A stretch of 64,000 nt of DNA from Molanna angustata (taxonomy: Eukaryota; Arthropoda; Insecta; Trichoptera; Molannidae). The DNA lies in contig OY754981.1 of assembly GCA_963576475.1 (NCBI GenBank), forward strand, positions 30,852,132 to 30,916,131, in the 5' to 3' direction. The notes under the pieces are model-generated. The model was not told the origin of the DNA and did not search any database. It worked only from the letters and a program-made list of their open reading frames with translations. This document shows positions 1-8,734 of the stretch, in pieces. A program made the position numbers and the translations under genes. Every line of letters begins with the position of its first letter. The stretch's first letter is position 1.

Positions 1-2
1 CT

Positions 3-1355
3 GACCAAATTCAGAACAAGGTCCTCCAGAACCTCACCTCCAAGGGAATAGAGACACTCACGTCCCTCTGCAACGCAGCCCTCTCTCTCACCCACTTCCC
101 ATCTGCCTGGAAAAAAGCAGATGTAATTCTTATCCCCAAACCCGGGAAGGACCACCAAAACCCAGAAAACCACCGCCCAATCAGCCTTCTTCCCTGCCCT
201 GGTAAAATACTCGAAAGAGTCATCCTAAACCGCCTCAAACCGGTGGTAGAGGAGAACAAAGTTATTCCAGATCACCAACACGGTTTCCGTGAAGCCCACG
301 CCACGGATCACCAACTCCTTCGAGTCGTGGAAATCATCACCAAAGGATTCAACGATAACTGCCACACAGCTATGCTATCTCTAGATGTCAGCAAGGCCTT
401 CGACAAGGTCTGGCATGAAGGCATCATATTCAAACTATCCAGTTTCGGTATCCCCACCGCGATGATTCTCCTCATCTCCTCCTTCCTCAGAGGAAGATCT
501 TTCAAAGTAAAACTCAATGGCACCTTCTCCACAGAACGACCTTTCAGGGCAGGAGTCCCCCAGGGATCCCTCATCTCCCCAATGCTCTACATAATTTACG
601 CCAGCGACCTCCCCAAACCTCTCTCGTGGAATGTCCACATAGTAAACTTCGCCGACGACAAAGGCATCCTCTCCAGCTCCAGATGCCCCGTTCTCGCCAC
701 CGCCAGAGTACAGGAGATGGCAACACTCCTGGAACAATGGTGCACAAAGTGGCGCATCATCATAAACCCTTCCAAAAGCGTCGCTGTGCTCTTCACTCGC
801 AAACGTCCCCAACTCCCAGACCCCCTCACCATGTTCGGACAAACCATCCCATGGAAAAGCGAGGTTAAATACCTGGGCCTCACCCTAGACAAAGGTCTCA
901 CATGGAGTACACACATAAAAAACAAGTCAACCGCTGCCTCGGGTGTAATGGCTTCACTGTACCCCATGCTCAACAAAGGCAGCAAACTAAACAACAACAA
1001 CAAGCTGCTGATTTATAAGACAATCATACGTCCCATCATGACATACGCGTGCCCCATCTGGGGAAACGCAGCGCCATCTCATATAAATCGGCTGCAAGTT
1101 GTTCAAAATAAGGCCTTACGACTAGCTCTAGGCGCCCCATTGTGGACGAGAACCTCGCTCCTACATGAAGATGCCAAAGTCCCCACCATCCAAGAATTTA
1201 TATACTCCCTTTCAGAACGCTTTTACGCTAAAATCCCCCTCCATAAAAACCCATCCATCAACACACTAGCCAGTTATGACGAAAACGATTCCTTCAAATT
1301 TAAACGCCCCAAATCAGTCTTAAAGAAACCTCCTCCCCCCGAACCCCCACCGTAA
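3..1355 (+). CDS. ORF2 reverse transcriptase, 5'-partial (Jockey-like)
   Basis: The frame is open from base 3 to the TAA at 1353-1355. It encodes the RT part of a non-LTR ORF2, which copies element RNA into DNA at the nicked target. Visible in order: a fingers segment with PKPGKDHQNPENHRPISLLP (about 137-200), palm motif LDVSKAFDKVWH (about 381-418), GVPQGS (about 551), the catalytic FADD box (about 649-660), a thumb region with YLGLTLD (about 868), RPIMTYACPIWG (about 1030-1065), and a C-terminus ending in PPPPEPPP. The endonuclease would lie left of the window. No stop or frameshift is visible in this part, so it may come from a fairly recent copy. Placement in Jockey rather than a sister clade is by motif style only. 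Confidence 0.88.
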   Translation, partial: DQIQNKVLQNLTSKGIETLTSLCNAALSLTHFPSAWKKADVILIPKPGKDHQNPENHRPISLLPCPGKILERVILNRLKPVVEENKVIPDHQHGFREAHATDHQLLRVVEIITKGFNDNCHTAMLSLDVSKAFDKVWHEGIIFKLSSFGIPTAMILLISSFLRGRSFKVKLNGTFSTERPFRAGVPQGSLISPMLYIIYASDLPKPLSWNVHIVNFADDKGILSSSRCPVLATARVQEMATLLEQWCTKWRIIINPSKSVAVLFTRKRPQLPDPLTMFGQTIPWKSEVKYLGLTLDKGLTWSTHIKNKSTAASGVMASLYPMLNKGSKLNNNNKLLIYKTIIRPIMTYACPIWGNAAPSHINRLQVVQNKALRLALGAPLWTRTSLLHEDAKVPTIQEFIYSLSERFYAKIPLHKNPSINTLASYDENDSFKFKRPKSVLKKPPPPEPPP

Positions 1356-1434
1356 CTACCCTAATAACCCAACAAACCCCAGGACAACTACTACTAAAAT
1401 GTATTATTTATTTATTTATTATTATTTACATATT

Positions 1435-3077
1435 CATTTATTCACGTATTATGATTCAGTACTATTAGTCTATTCACATTATAACACATTACACCTTACA
1501 ATATCATTCACAATATCATTACACAACAACACATTTATTCACGTATTATGATTCATTACTATTAGTCTATTCACATTATAACACGTTACACCTTACAATA
1601 TCACTCACAATATCATTACACAACAACACATTTATTCACGTATTATGATTCATTACTATTAGTCTATTCACATTATAACACATTACACCTTACAATATCA
1701 CTCACAATATCATTACACAACAACACATTTATTCACGTATTATGATTCATTACTATTAGTCTATTCACATTATAACACATTACACCTTACAATATCACTC
1801 ACAATATCATTACACAACAACACATTTATTCACGTATTATGATTCAGTACTATTAGTCTATTCACATTATAACACATTACACCTTACAATATCACTCACA
1901 ATATCATTACACAACAACACATTTATTCACGTATTATGATTCATTACTATTAGTCTATTCACATTATAACACATTACACCTTACAATATCACTCACAATA
2001 TCATTACACAACAACACATTTATTCACGTATTATGATTCATTACTATTAGTCTATTCACATTATAACACATTACACCTTACAATATCACTCACAATATCA
2101 TTACACAACAACACATTTATTCACGTATTATGATTCATTACTATTAGTCTATTCACATTATAACACATTACACCTTACAATATCACTCACAATATCATTA
2201 CACAACAACACATTTATTCACGTATTATGATTCATTACTATTAGTCTATTCACATTATAACACATTACACCTTACAATATCACTCACAATATCATTACAC
2301 AACAACACATTTATTCACGTATTATGATTCAGTACTATTAGTCTATTCACATTATAACACATTACACCTTACAATATCACTCACAATATCATTACACAAC
2401 AACACATTTATTCACGTATTATGATTCATTACTATTAGTCTATTCACATTATAACACATTACACCTTACAATATCATTCACAATATCATTACACAACAAC
2501 ACATTTATTCACGTATTATGATTCATTACTATTAGTCTATTCACATTATAACACATTACACCTTACAATATCACTCACAATATCATTACACAACAACACA
2601 TTTATTCACGTATTATGATTCATTACTATTAGTCTATTCACATTATAACACATTACACCTTACAATATCACTCACAATATCATTACACAACAACACATTT
2701 ATTCACGTATTATGATTCAGTACTATTAGTCTATTCACATTATAACACATTACACCTTACAATATCACTCACAATATCATTACACAACAACACATTTATT
2801 CACGTATTATGATTCATTACTATTAGTCTATTCACATTATAACACATTACACCTTACAATATCACTCACAATATCATTACACAACAACACATTTATTCAC
2901 GTATTATGATTCATTACTATTAGTCTATTCACATTATAACACATTACACCTTACAATATCACTCACAATATCATTACACAACAACACATTTATTCACGTA
3001 TTATGATTCATTACTATTAGTCTATTCACATTATAACACATTACACCTTACAATATCACTCACAATATCATTACACA
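1435..3077 (+). repeat. 97-bp minisatellite, about 17 copies, in the 3' UTR of element A
   Basis: The motif TTCACGTATTATGATTCA recurs every 97 bp (1441, 1538, 1635, 1732 and on to 2993). Copies differ only at a few positions, such as cattact/cagtact and cattcac/cactcac. The cagtact variant recurs at intervals, suggesting expansion by multi-unit blocks. Element C lacks the array at the same 3' UTR position. Confidence 0.97.
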
Positions 3078-3210
3078 ATAACACTATCCAGTCACACTCC
3101 ACCCCCCCAATTCAACTTTAACTTCACACCCATAATTATATAACTTCATTCCCAAACCGCTTCAGAATAATATATTCTCAAAAATTCCCAGTTACCCAAC
3201 TTCAGATGAA

Positions 3211-3240
3211 GAAGTCAGGGGTCACAAGACCCGGCACTTC
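3211..3240 (+). promoter_or_regulatory. 3'-terminal RNA stem-loop of element A
   Basis: GAAGT (3211-3215) pairs with ACTTC (3236-3240), and GGGTC (3219-3223) pairs with GACCC (3228-3232) around an ACAA loop. An internal loop of CAG facing GGC separates the two helices. The same structure occurs at the ends of elements B and C. Non-LTR reverse transcriptases of several clades recognise 3' hairpins, so a template-recognition role is inferred. Confidence 0.7.
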
Positions 3241-3377
3241 ATTTGTCAGTGATGACCAATGACCAATATCAAAAATGCGATAGATTCACGACTACACCGC
3301 CGACCAGTACAGACGTCCAACACAGTGCTTCCTAGTAAACTTCAATACAGTGCTCCACCAGTGACTATAACTCAGCT

Positions 3378-3423
3378 CAGTGTCTCGCCGCTCTGCCTTC
3401 CCGCCCGAAAGACGAGTAAGGCC
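3378..3423 (+). promoter_or_regulatory. Conserved GC-rich 5' UTR block of element B
   Basis: CAGTGTCTCGCCGCTCTGCC and the following CCCGCCCGAAAGACGAGTAAGGCC-type stretch are almost identical to 23548-23593 in element D, while surrounding UTR sequence has drifted. Jockey-type elements use internal promoters close to their 5' end, so this may be a promoter or a structured leader. This role is inferred. Confidence 0.4.
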
Positions 3424-3599
3424 TCAGGCAGAACGACGATTGATTTTTCAAATTAAAAGACTATAGTGTCAGTGTCAGTGCTGTGAAAAAGTGCGTCGCC
3501 GAGTAAATCCAAAGCGGTGAGTCCCACTCAGTATCATTACTGTTCATTATAGCTCCAAACATCGAAATCGTTACATTCTATTCTCTTTATACACCATCA

Positions 3600-4100
3600 C
3601 GCCATATCCCTAATTGAGGCAGGCAGAGAGAACCGAATGCTAGACTCCTCTCTCTTGACACACATTCCTCGCTTCATTCACGTCCATACATCGTCTCATA
3701 TACGCTCTTCTATTATTCTTACTTCTAACATCACCATCTTTCAAGATCCCATTTATGTGATCGTGCCAACTTTCTCTTGGCCGACCTCTACTTTTCGTTC
3801 CTCTTTTATCAACCTTGTACACATTTTTTGTCAGACGGTCATCACTCATTCCTCCTATATGGCCGAACCACCTTAGGGCATTTATTTCATCTTACTCTCG
3901 ATAAATTCCATTCAGATTTTATCTCCAAATTGTTTTCTAGCCTTTCCCATATCAAATTCTTCGTTTTCTCTCGTCCCCCCCCACCCAGTACTTCAAACAC
4001 CCTGTTCACTCATTCACCTCTTCACAACAGTTTTTTGTTCTCACTCTATTTAAATACCATAAGTTATATTTTTATTTTCCTTTTTATTTATTAAATCGCA
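3600..4100 (-). pseudogene. RTE-type RT C-terminal fragment inserted in element B
   Basis: On the minus strand the segment reads RWFGHIGGMSDDRL, then a block with GRPRESWHDHI (open at 3640-3849) and ends near VCQERGV. This matches the style of the region downstream of the RT in RTE-type elements (RW.GH...R and G.PR..W.D). It is 5' truncated and lies where the start of ORF1 of element B should be, so it probably removed or displaced that start codon. Confidence 0.6.
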
Positions 4101-4118
4101 ATCTCACTCAGTCATCTT

Positions 4119-5532
4119 ACAATAGCACAGGCCCTACGGGAGCTACTGTTCTCCAAAACAGACCCATCACCTTCCGTCATAAGTGCAGCCTTCCAAGCTG
4201 CACGTGACGCCCTGAGAGGACGTACCCTGCTAAGGACCCTCTTAAAACTCTCCCGGGAGTATGAACTCCAGGAAGAGGAAGAGAGGAGCTCCGAGGAAGA
4301 GTCCGATAACGACCCCACCGACTCTCCAAAAAAGAACGACTCATCATCAGACTACGAATACACCACCCCCCCAACTTCATGCCTCTCCTCTTCCCCTTCC
4401 CCAGATTGGATAACCCCAATGGGTTTCCCCCTCCCCATCTCCGTCACAAACCAGCCCAAAGGCCAAAATCGCCGCCACCAGAGAGTCTCCATCTCCATCA
4501 CTATCCCAGCCCTCTATCCCTAACCCGACTCCAAAATCTGACCACCCGCCCCCTCAAATCCAACCCCCAGACCTCAAGCCTCAAGGATCCCACCCATCGT
4601 CCTTCATAAAAAAGGGGATTTCCCAAAAGCCTCCGCTCTTTTCTTAGAAAAGGGCATTGATTTCGTGGCCATGAACAAGCCACACAACATATCCATATCA
4701 CTGAAAACCCCACTAGACTTCAACAGAGCGACAAAAGCTCTGAAAAATGGAAACCTGGACTTCCACTCTTTCAATTTACAGGAGGAAAACCCCCTGAAGG
4801 TGGTCCTCAGAGGACTCCCAGAAATTCTCACTCCAGGAGAGATCAAAGAGGATCTCACCAGCCAGGGCTTCCCCGTTCTCGAGGTTCACAGGATGAGGAG
4901 AGGAACCGACAGACGGGAAATTCCCCTGGTCCTGGTGAACCTCACCAGAGGAGAGGAGGCTAAGTCCATCCATAACAGGTTGGAGTACGTCCTGCACTTC
5001 TCTGAGAAATCAGGTCTCAGTTGGCCAATGCTTCAGGTGCCAACGCCACGGTCATTCAGCGTCAAACTGCTTCGCCGCAGCAAGATGTCTGAAATGTGCC
5101 GGAGACCACCACCACTCGGAGTGCAGGAAACCAAAAGACACTCCTGCCACATGCGTCCTCTGCTCTGGCCCCCACCCAGCAAATTGCAAGGGGTGTCCAG
5201 AAAACCCCAAAAGCAGGTCCCAACCAGGCCGCTCTGTGCCACTCCAAACTCACTCACGGCCACTGCCAACCCCCTTCCAACAAATCCCAAAGCCTCTCCC
5301 ACTCATGTCCATCAGGACAAATTGGCCCCCCCTCCTCACCCCCACCACCTTCGAAAGAGCTCAGCCTAACTGGCCAGCTCCTTCCTTCAAAAAGACCCTC
5401 CTCCCAGCCCCCACTCCCACGCCTTCCGAAAAACCCACCTCCGCCCTCATGCTCCTCACACGGAAACTTGAGGAATTCACCAAGGCAGCGGCCTCCCTCC
5501 TTCAGGAAGCTCATAACACCATAAATGGCTAG
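4119..5532 (+). pseudogene. ORF1 gag-like protein of element B, disrupted
   Basis: The frame starting near 4119 gives an acidic, serine-rich N-terminal region (EEEERSSEEES), a proline-rich linker with two in-frame stops (about 4520 and 4535), then a domain with HKKGDFPKASALFLEKGIDF and LKVVLRGLPE resembling the domain that precedes zinc knuckles in Jockey-type Gag proteins. Near 5015 the frame shifts by one. After it three cysteine-rich knuckles are visible: CFRCQRHGHSASNC, CLKCAGDHHHSEC and CVLCSGPHPANC. A proline-rich tail ends at the TAG at 5530-5532. The role is RNA binding in the retrotransposition complex. No start codon is recognisable because of the upstream insertion. Confidence 0.75.
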
Positions 5533-6685
5533 ACCCCCCAGACTACCTACCCATCTTCAAATCGCGTTCTGGAACGCAAACGGTCAGATCAGAAACTTCA
5601 AGGCCGAGGTTGAACTCTTCCTAGAGGAGCACAACCTCGACCTACTCCTTGTCAACGAAACGTGGTTGAAACCTACTCAGAACCTCTACATCAAGAATTA
5701 CAAAACAGTTAGGACAGATAGGCTAAGATGCAGAGGCGGTGGTACGGCAATAATCATAAAAGGCAACCTAGATTATTGCGAAATTCCAGCCCACAACTTA
5801 ACAAACCTGGAAACCACCACCATCATGCTAAACACGCACTCAGGGCCCCTCAGAATCACCTCAGTATACAGTCAGCCAAACACTCAGTTAAACACATCCG
5901 ACCTAGACACACTCCTCAATGACACCACACCAACCATCATCGCGGGCGACCTAAACGCCAAGCACGGAGCGTGGCATAGCCGCCGTAGGAACACAAAAGG
6001 AAACGCCTTACAGAAATACTCACAGTCCAGGAACATCTCCATCGTCGCCCCAGACTCCCCCACCATATACCCTCACAACGGCGGACGCCTAGATGTCATC
6101 GACATCGCGATCCTTAAAAACGTCCCATACTCCTACTCCCTCTCCACCGTCCACGAGCTCTGCTCAGACCACTGTCCCGTCCTGCTCCACTTGCAGGACG
6201 GGACCCCGACAGACCCCACCACCCCCGTCCACCAAAAAATCCTCTGGCATAAACTGGCACAACTCCTGGAAGACATCTCAATTCCAGACCCCATCCTCAA
6301 CACCGAACACCTAGAAGAAGAAGTTGCAAAATTCACAGACACCTACAAAAGTGTGATCCGCCCCATGATGATGTACGCGTGCCCAGTCTGGGGCAACGCT
6401 GCCAAGTCCCACATAGATCAGTTGCAAATCACTCAAAACAAGGCCATCCGTTTTGCCTTTAGCGCTCCAAGATGGGCGAGAAACTCTCTCCTCCATGACG
6501 ATGCAAAAATACCCACAATAAAAGAATTCATAACCTCCACTTCACAGCGTTTTTATGCGAAAATTCCCACGCATAAATACCCATCTATCAACAGTCTTGT
6601 CAGATATGACGAAAATGACACCTTTAAATATCCAAGACCTAAAACCGTCCTGAAACGACCTCCCCCACCCGAACCCCCTCCATAG
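5525..6685 (+). CDS. ORF2 of element B: endonuclease fused in frame to the C-terminus, RT deleted
   Basis: The ATG at 5525 overlaps the ORF1 stop by 8 nt (ATGGCTAG), the usual tight ORF1/ORF2 arrangement. The product has 386 aa. An apurinic-type endonuclease is visible with FWNANG (near residue 16), NETWL (about 45), SVYSQPN (about 115), GDLNAKHGAW (about 140), DVIDIAI (about 195) and SDHCPV (about 220). Near residue 275 it passes directly into VIRPMMMYACPVWG, which in element A lies after the RT catalytic domain. All RT motifs including FADD are missing, yet the frame stays open to PPPPEPPP. It could still nick DNA but could not prime synthesis. Confidence 0.85.
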   Translation: MARPPRLPTHLQIAFWNANGQIRNFKAEVELFLEEHNLDLLLVNETWLKPTQNLYIKNYKTVRTDRLRCRGGGTAIIIKGNLDYCEIPAHNLTNLETTTIMLNTHSGPLRITSVYSQPNTQLNTSDLDTLLNDTTPTIIAGDLNAKHGAWHSRRRNTKGNALQKYSQSRNISIVAPDSPTIYPHNGGRLDVIDIAILKNVPYSYSLSTVHELCSDHCPVLLHLQDGTPTDPTTPVHQKILWHKLAQLLEDISIPDPILNTEHLEEEVAKFTDTYKSVIRPMMMYACPVWGNAAKSHIDQLQITQNKAIRFAFSAPRWARNSLLHDDAKIPTIKEFITSTSQRFYAKIPTHKYPSINSLVRYDENDTFKYPRPKTVLKRPPPPEPPP

Positions 6686-6870
6686 AAACAACCCTGACTC
6701 GCCAACTTATCTTCACCTTACCTCGTTTTCCAACTAATTACTCCCTTTCAAATATAAATAAATCCTAATTCAATTCTAATAAAGCAACTATCACTCACTT
6801 ATGTCTCCCCAATTCTTCCACTTCTTCAGATAAATCCCAAAAATAATATTTTCATGTAACGAAAGATGAA

Positions 6871-6900
6871 GGAGTCAGGAGTCTTTAGACTCGGCACTCC
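6871..6900 (+). promoter_or_regulatory. 3'-terminal RNA stem-loop of element B
   Basis: GGAGT (6871-6875) pairs with ACTCC (6896-6900) and GAGTC (6879-6883) with GACTC (6888-6892) around a TTTA loop. The CAG/GGC internal loop is unchanged. Relative to A, one pair in each helix has changed on both sides (A-T to G-C, and G-C to A-T), so pairing is conserved rather than sequence. Confidence 0.7.
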
Positions 6901-6925
6901 GTTGAGCAGGAATGACAAATGACAA

Positions 6926-7290
6926 ATAGGCCCTACACATGTATCCTCGCCGCTACCCTGTTACATTATAATACAAAATGTTACCTAACTAAAAAGCCAT
7001 TGGCTTTATTATTACATTTTTTTTTATTACATATACCAGAAATAACATTATTTTATATAAGTAACATAACAAATAAATTGGGTTGGTTTAGACCACCTCA
7101 GTAGGCCAGGCCTGTTCCGAGGTGGTAGACTAGTTACATAATATTAATTACTAAGTCATTGTAAGTTGTTGTATAGAATGATTGTGTAGCCCATGGTCCA
7201 CTTTTTAAGTCCTATGTTAGTAGTTTTGTCATGTGTGTATGTTGTTATGAATCGAGAATTTGCTGACAATAGTTGATCCCTTTCTTATAT
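6926..7290. other. AT-rich flank without recognised genes
   Basis: The stretch between the end of element B and the LTR retrotransposon has no supported gene. Its last bases (ATAT at 7287-7290) form the left copy of the LTR element's target duplication. Confidence 0.6.
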
Positions 7291-7440
7291 TGATGCGCCT
7301 GTAATGGGTGACCGGACCCGGCGCCCTTCCATAGCGAAGCTAAAACGCACCCAGCCTAGCATGCTCACGATACGGTCGCATCCCGGATCGATGTCGACCG
7401 TATAACGATACCACGTGACATGCCTGGACAAGTTAGTCAA

Positions 7441-7568
7441 CCAATCAGCGCGCACCGCGCCGGCCAATCAGAGACCGCGTTGTATCGGCGAATCAGAGCG
7501 AGCGGTCAGCACTCGCCGTACAACCGGCCAATCAGAGCGCGCCACAATCGGCTGGCGGCGTATAAATA
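7441..7568 (+). promoter_or_regulatory. LTR promoter: CCAAT boxes and TATA box
   Basis: CCAATCAG occurs at 7441, 7464 and 7528, with a variant CGAATCAG at about 7489, followed by TATAAATA at 7561-7568. This resembles an NF-Y-type CCAAT cluster ahead of a core promoter. The start site is expected near 7590. The same set lies 6303 bp downstream in the 3' LTR. Confidence 0.75.
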
Positions 7569-7976
7569 TGGGTCGACCGCGCTAACCGAGATCAGATCGC
7601 CACTCTACAAGCTACGAGCAAGACCTCCGCCAGACCACTTCAGTCGGGAAGACTCCAGCCGCAACAGTGTTGAACGGACCTGGCCCTGCCTGTCGTGTCG
7701 GATCGACGAAGAAGCGACTTCCACCCCGACGTGGCCGTCGAGTCTAAACACTTCGATATCTCTCGAGCACTCCGACCTCGCACCAGCCTGGACCTGCGCC
7801 CAGCGGCCAGCCCCAGTCACTGCTTCTGCCACTGCACCGCCTTCCTGGTCTGCGCCCCTGCTCCGCGCTCCTGGTTTGCGCACCTGCTCTGCGTCCCTGG
7901 TTTGCGCACCTGCTGCTCTACGCCCCTGGCCACCAGCCTGAGCCACGCCCTGCAACCAGCCCCAGCCGCTGCCACT

Positions 7977-8325
7977 GCGCCCCTGCTCCGCGCCCCTGGT
8001 TTGCGCACCAGCTCTGCGCCCCTGGTTTGCGCACCAGCTCTGCGCCCCTGGTTTGCGCACATGCTCTGCGCCCCTGGTTTGCGCACCTGCTCTGCGCCCC
8101 TGGTTTGCGCACCTGCTCTGCGCCCCTGGTGTGCGCACCTGCTCTGCGCCCCTGGTTTGCGCACCTGCTCTGCGCCCCTGGTTTGCGCACCTGCTCTGCG
8201 CCCCTGGTTTGCGCACCTGCTCTGCGCCCCCGGTTTGCGCACCTGCTCTGCACCTCTGCTTTGCGCACCTGCTCTGTGCCCCTGCTTAGCGCACCTGCTC
8301 TGCGCCCCGGGTCTGCGCACCTGAT
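7977..8325 (+). repeat. 26-bp hairpin-forming tandem repeat in the LTR, about 13 copies
   Basis: Each unit contains TGCGC-CCCTGGTTT-GCGCA, so each can fold into a 5-bp stem with a 9-nt loop. Variant copies mostly keep the stem (for example TGTGC/GCGCA with a G-U pair). Two or three further units lie at about 7855-7920. The copy in the 3' LTR is at 14280-14628. If transcribed as predicted, the array lies in the leader of the genomic RNA. Confidence 0.85.
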
Positions 8326-8533
8326 CTGTGTGGTTAGTGTTTGTGATAGGACACATCTGGTGATCGTGATAGGACACGCTAGTGTTTGTGATAGGACACA
8401 CCTTGTGATTATAATAGAACATACTTGTGCTTGTGATAGGACGCTATTTATTTTGTTGTGAATTTGGACATTAAGGGATTCTCCTGCCATTGTTGACTAT
8501 TGTGTGTATTTTGTGTATTGTTCTGTGTCTCCC

Positions 8534-8539
8534 AATAAA
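8534..8539 (+). terminator. Polyadenylation signal of the LTR
   Basis: AATAAA lies near the end of the LTR and is followed by a GT-rich segment; the functional copy in the 3' LTR is at 14837-14842. It sets the predicted R/U5 border near 8555. Confidence 0.65.
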
Positions 8540-8638
8540 CATTATTGACAAATTATACCGGCTTTTCACTGCTCTGTTCCTCCTTTTGACCCCGAGTGTG
8601 TGGTTAATCTCCAAACCATACATCTCGGGCGTATCAAT

Positions 8639-8656
8639 TGGCGGCCCAGCAGTGGG
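8639..8656 (+). other. Candidate primer binding site
   Basis: TGGCGGCCCAGCAGTGGG starts two bases after the LTR end with the TGG that pairs with a tRNA CCA end. The complement does not match a tRNA that I can name, so the primer is unassigned. Confidence 0.5.
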
Positions 8657-8734
8657 ACTCTAAATAAGAGCCAAGGACTCACGACCCCTGAGACAATAGT
8701 GAAAAGTGACAGAAAAACAGTGTGAATAGTGAAA

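Larger units (their letters stand above)
1..3262 (+). mobile_element. Jockey-like non-LTR retrotransposon A, 3' part (window edge)
   Basis: The element enters from the left edge within ORF2, runs through the reverse transcriptase and a proline-rich C-terminus, then a 3' UTR of about 1.9 kb inflated by a 97-bp tandem array. It ends with a stem-loop and the short repeat ATGACCAATGACCAA. Element C at 21.6-23.4 kb is a close relative (most codons identical) and shares the UTR ends but not the array. There is no poly-A tail; the end is a short repeat. The 5' region of another element of the same group follows within about 40 bp. Confidence 0.85.
3263..6925 (+). mobile_element. Jockey-like non-LTR retrotransposon B, damaged, head to tail behind A
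   Basis: It starts directly after the terminal repeat of A and contains, in order: a 5' UTR with a GC-rich block shared with element D, an inserted RTE fragment on the minus strand (3600-4100), a gag-like ORF1 with stops and one frameshift, an endonuclease ORF2 lacking the RT core, a 3' UTR, the terminal stem-loop at 6871-6900, and the end repeat AATGACAAATGACAAA. The C-terminal protein sequence is related to but clearly diverged from A and C, so B belongs to a sister subfamily. Confidence 0.8.
7291..8636 (+). repeat. 5' long terminal repeat
   Basis: It begins TGATGCGCC and ends GGGCGTATCA. Contents in order: a U3 of about 300 bp with CCAAT boxes and a TATA box, a long GC-rich transcribed part with 26-bp tandem repeats, four or five copies of a TGTGATAGGACAC motif (about 8340-8445), and AATAAA at 8534. 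If transcription starts about 30 bp after TATAAATA, R would be close to 1 kb and U5 only about 80 bp, an unusual proportion. Long open frames on both strands come from GC-rich repeats and are not considered genes. Confidence 0.96.

Noticed and set aside
1..6925. Telomeric retrotransposon array
   Set aside because: Head-to-tail order is suggestive, but no TTAGG or other telomere repeat is present and the region continues into ordinary interspersed repeats.
7420..8490. Long open frames of 144-209 codons on both strands of each LTR
   Set aside because: They follow the GC-rich 26-bp repeat, overlap in several frames, lack domains and repeat in both LTRs. They are composition artefacts.
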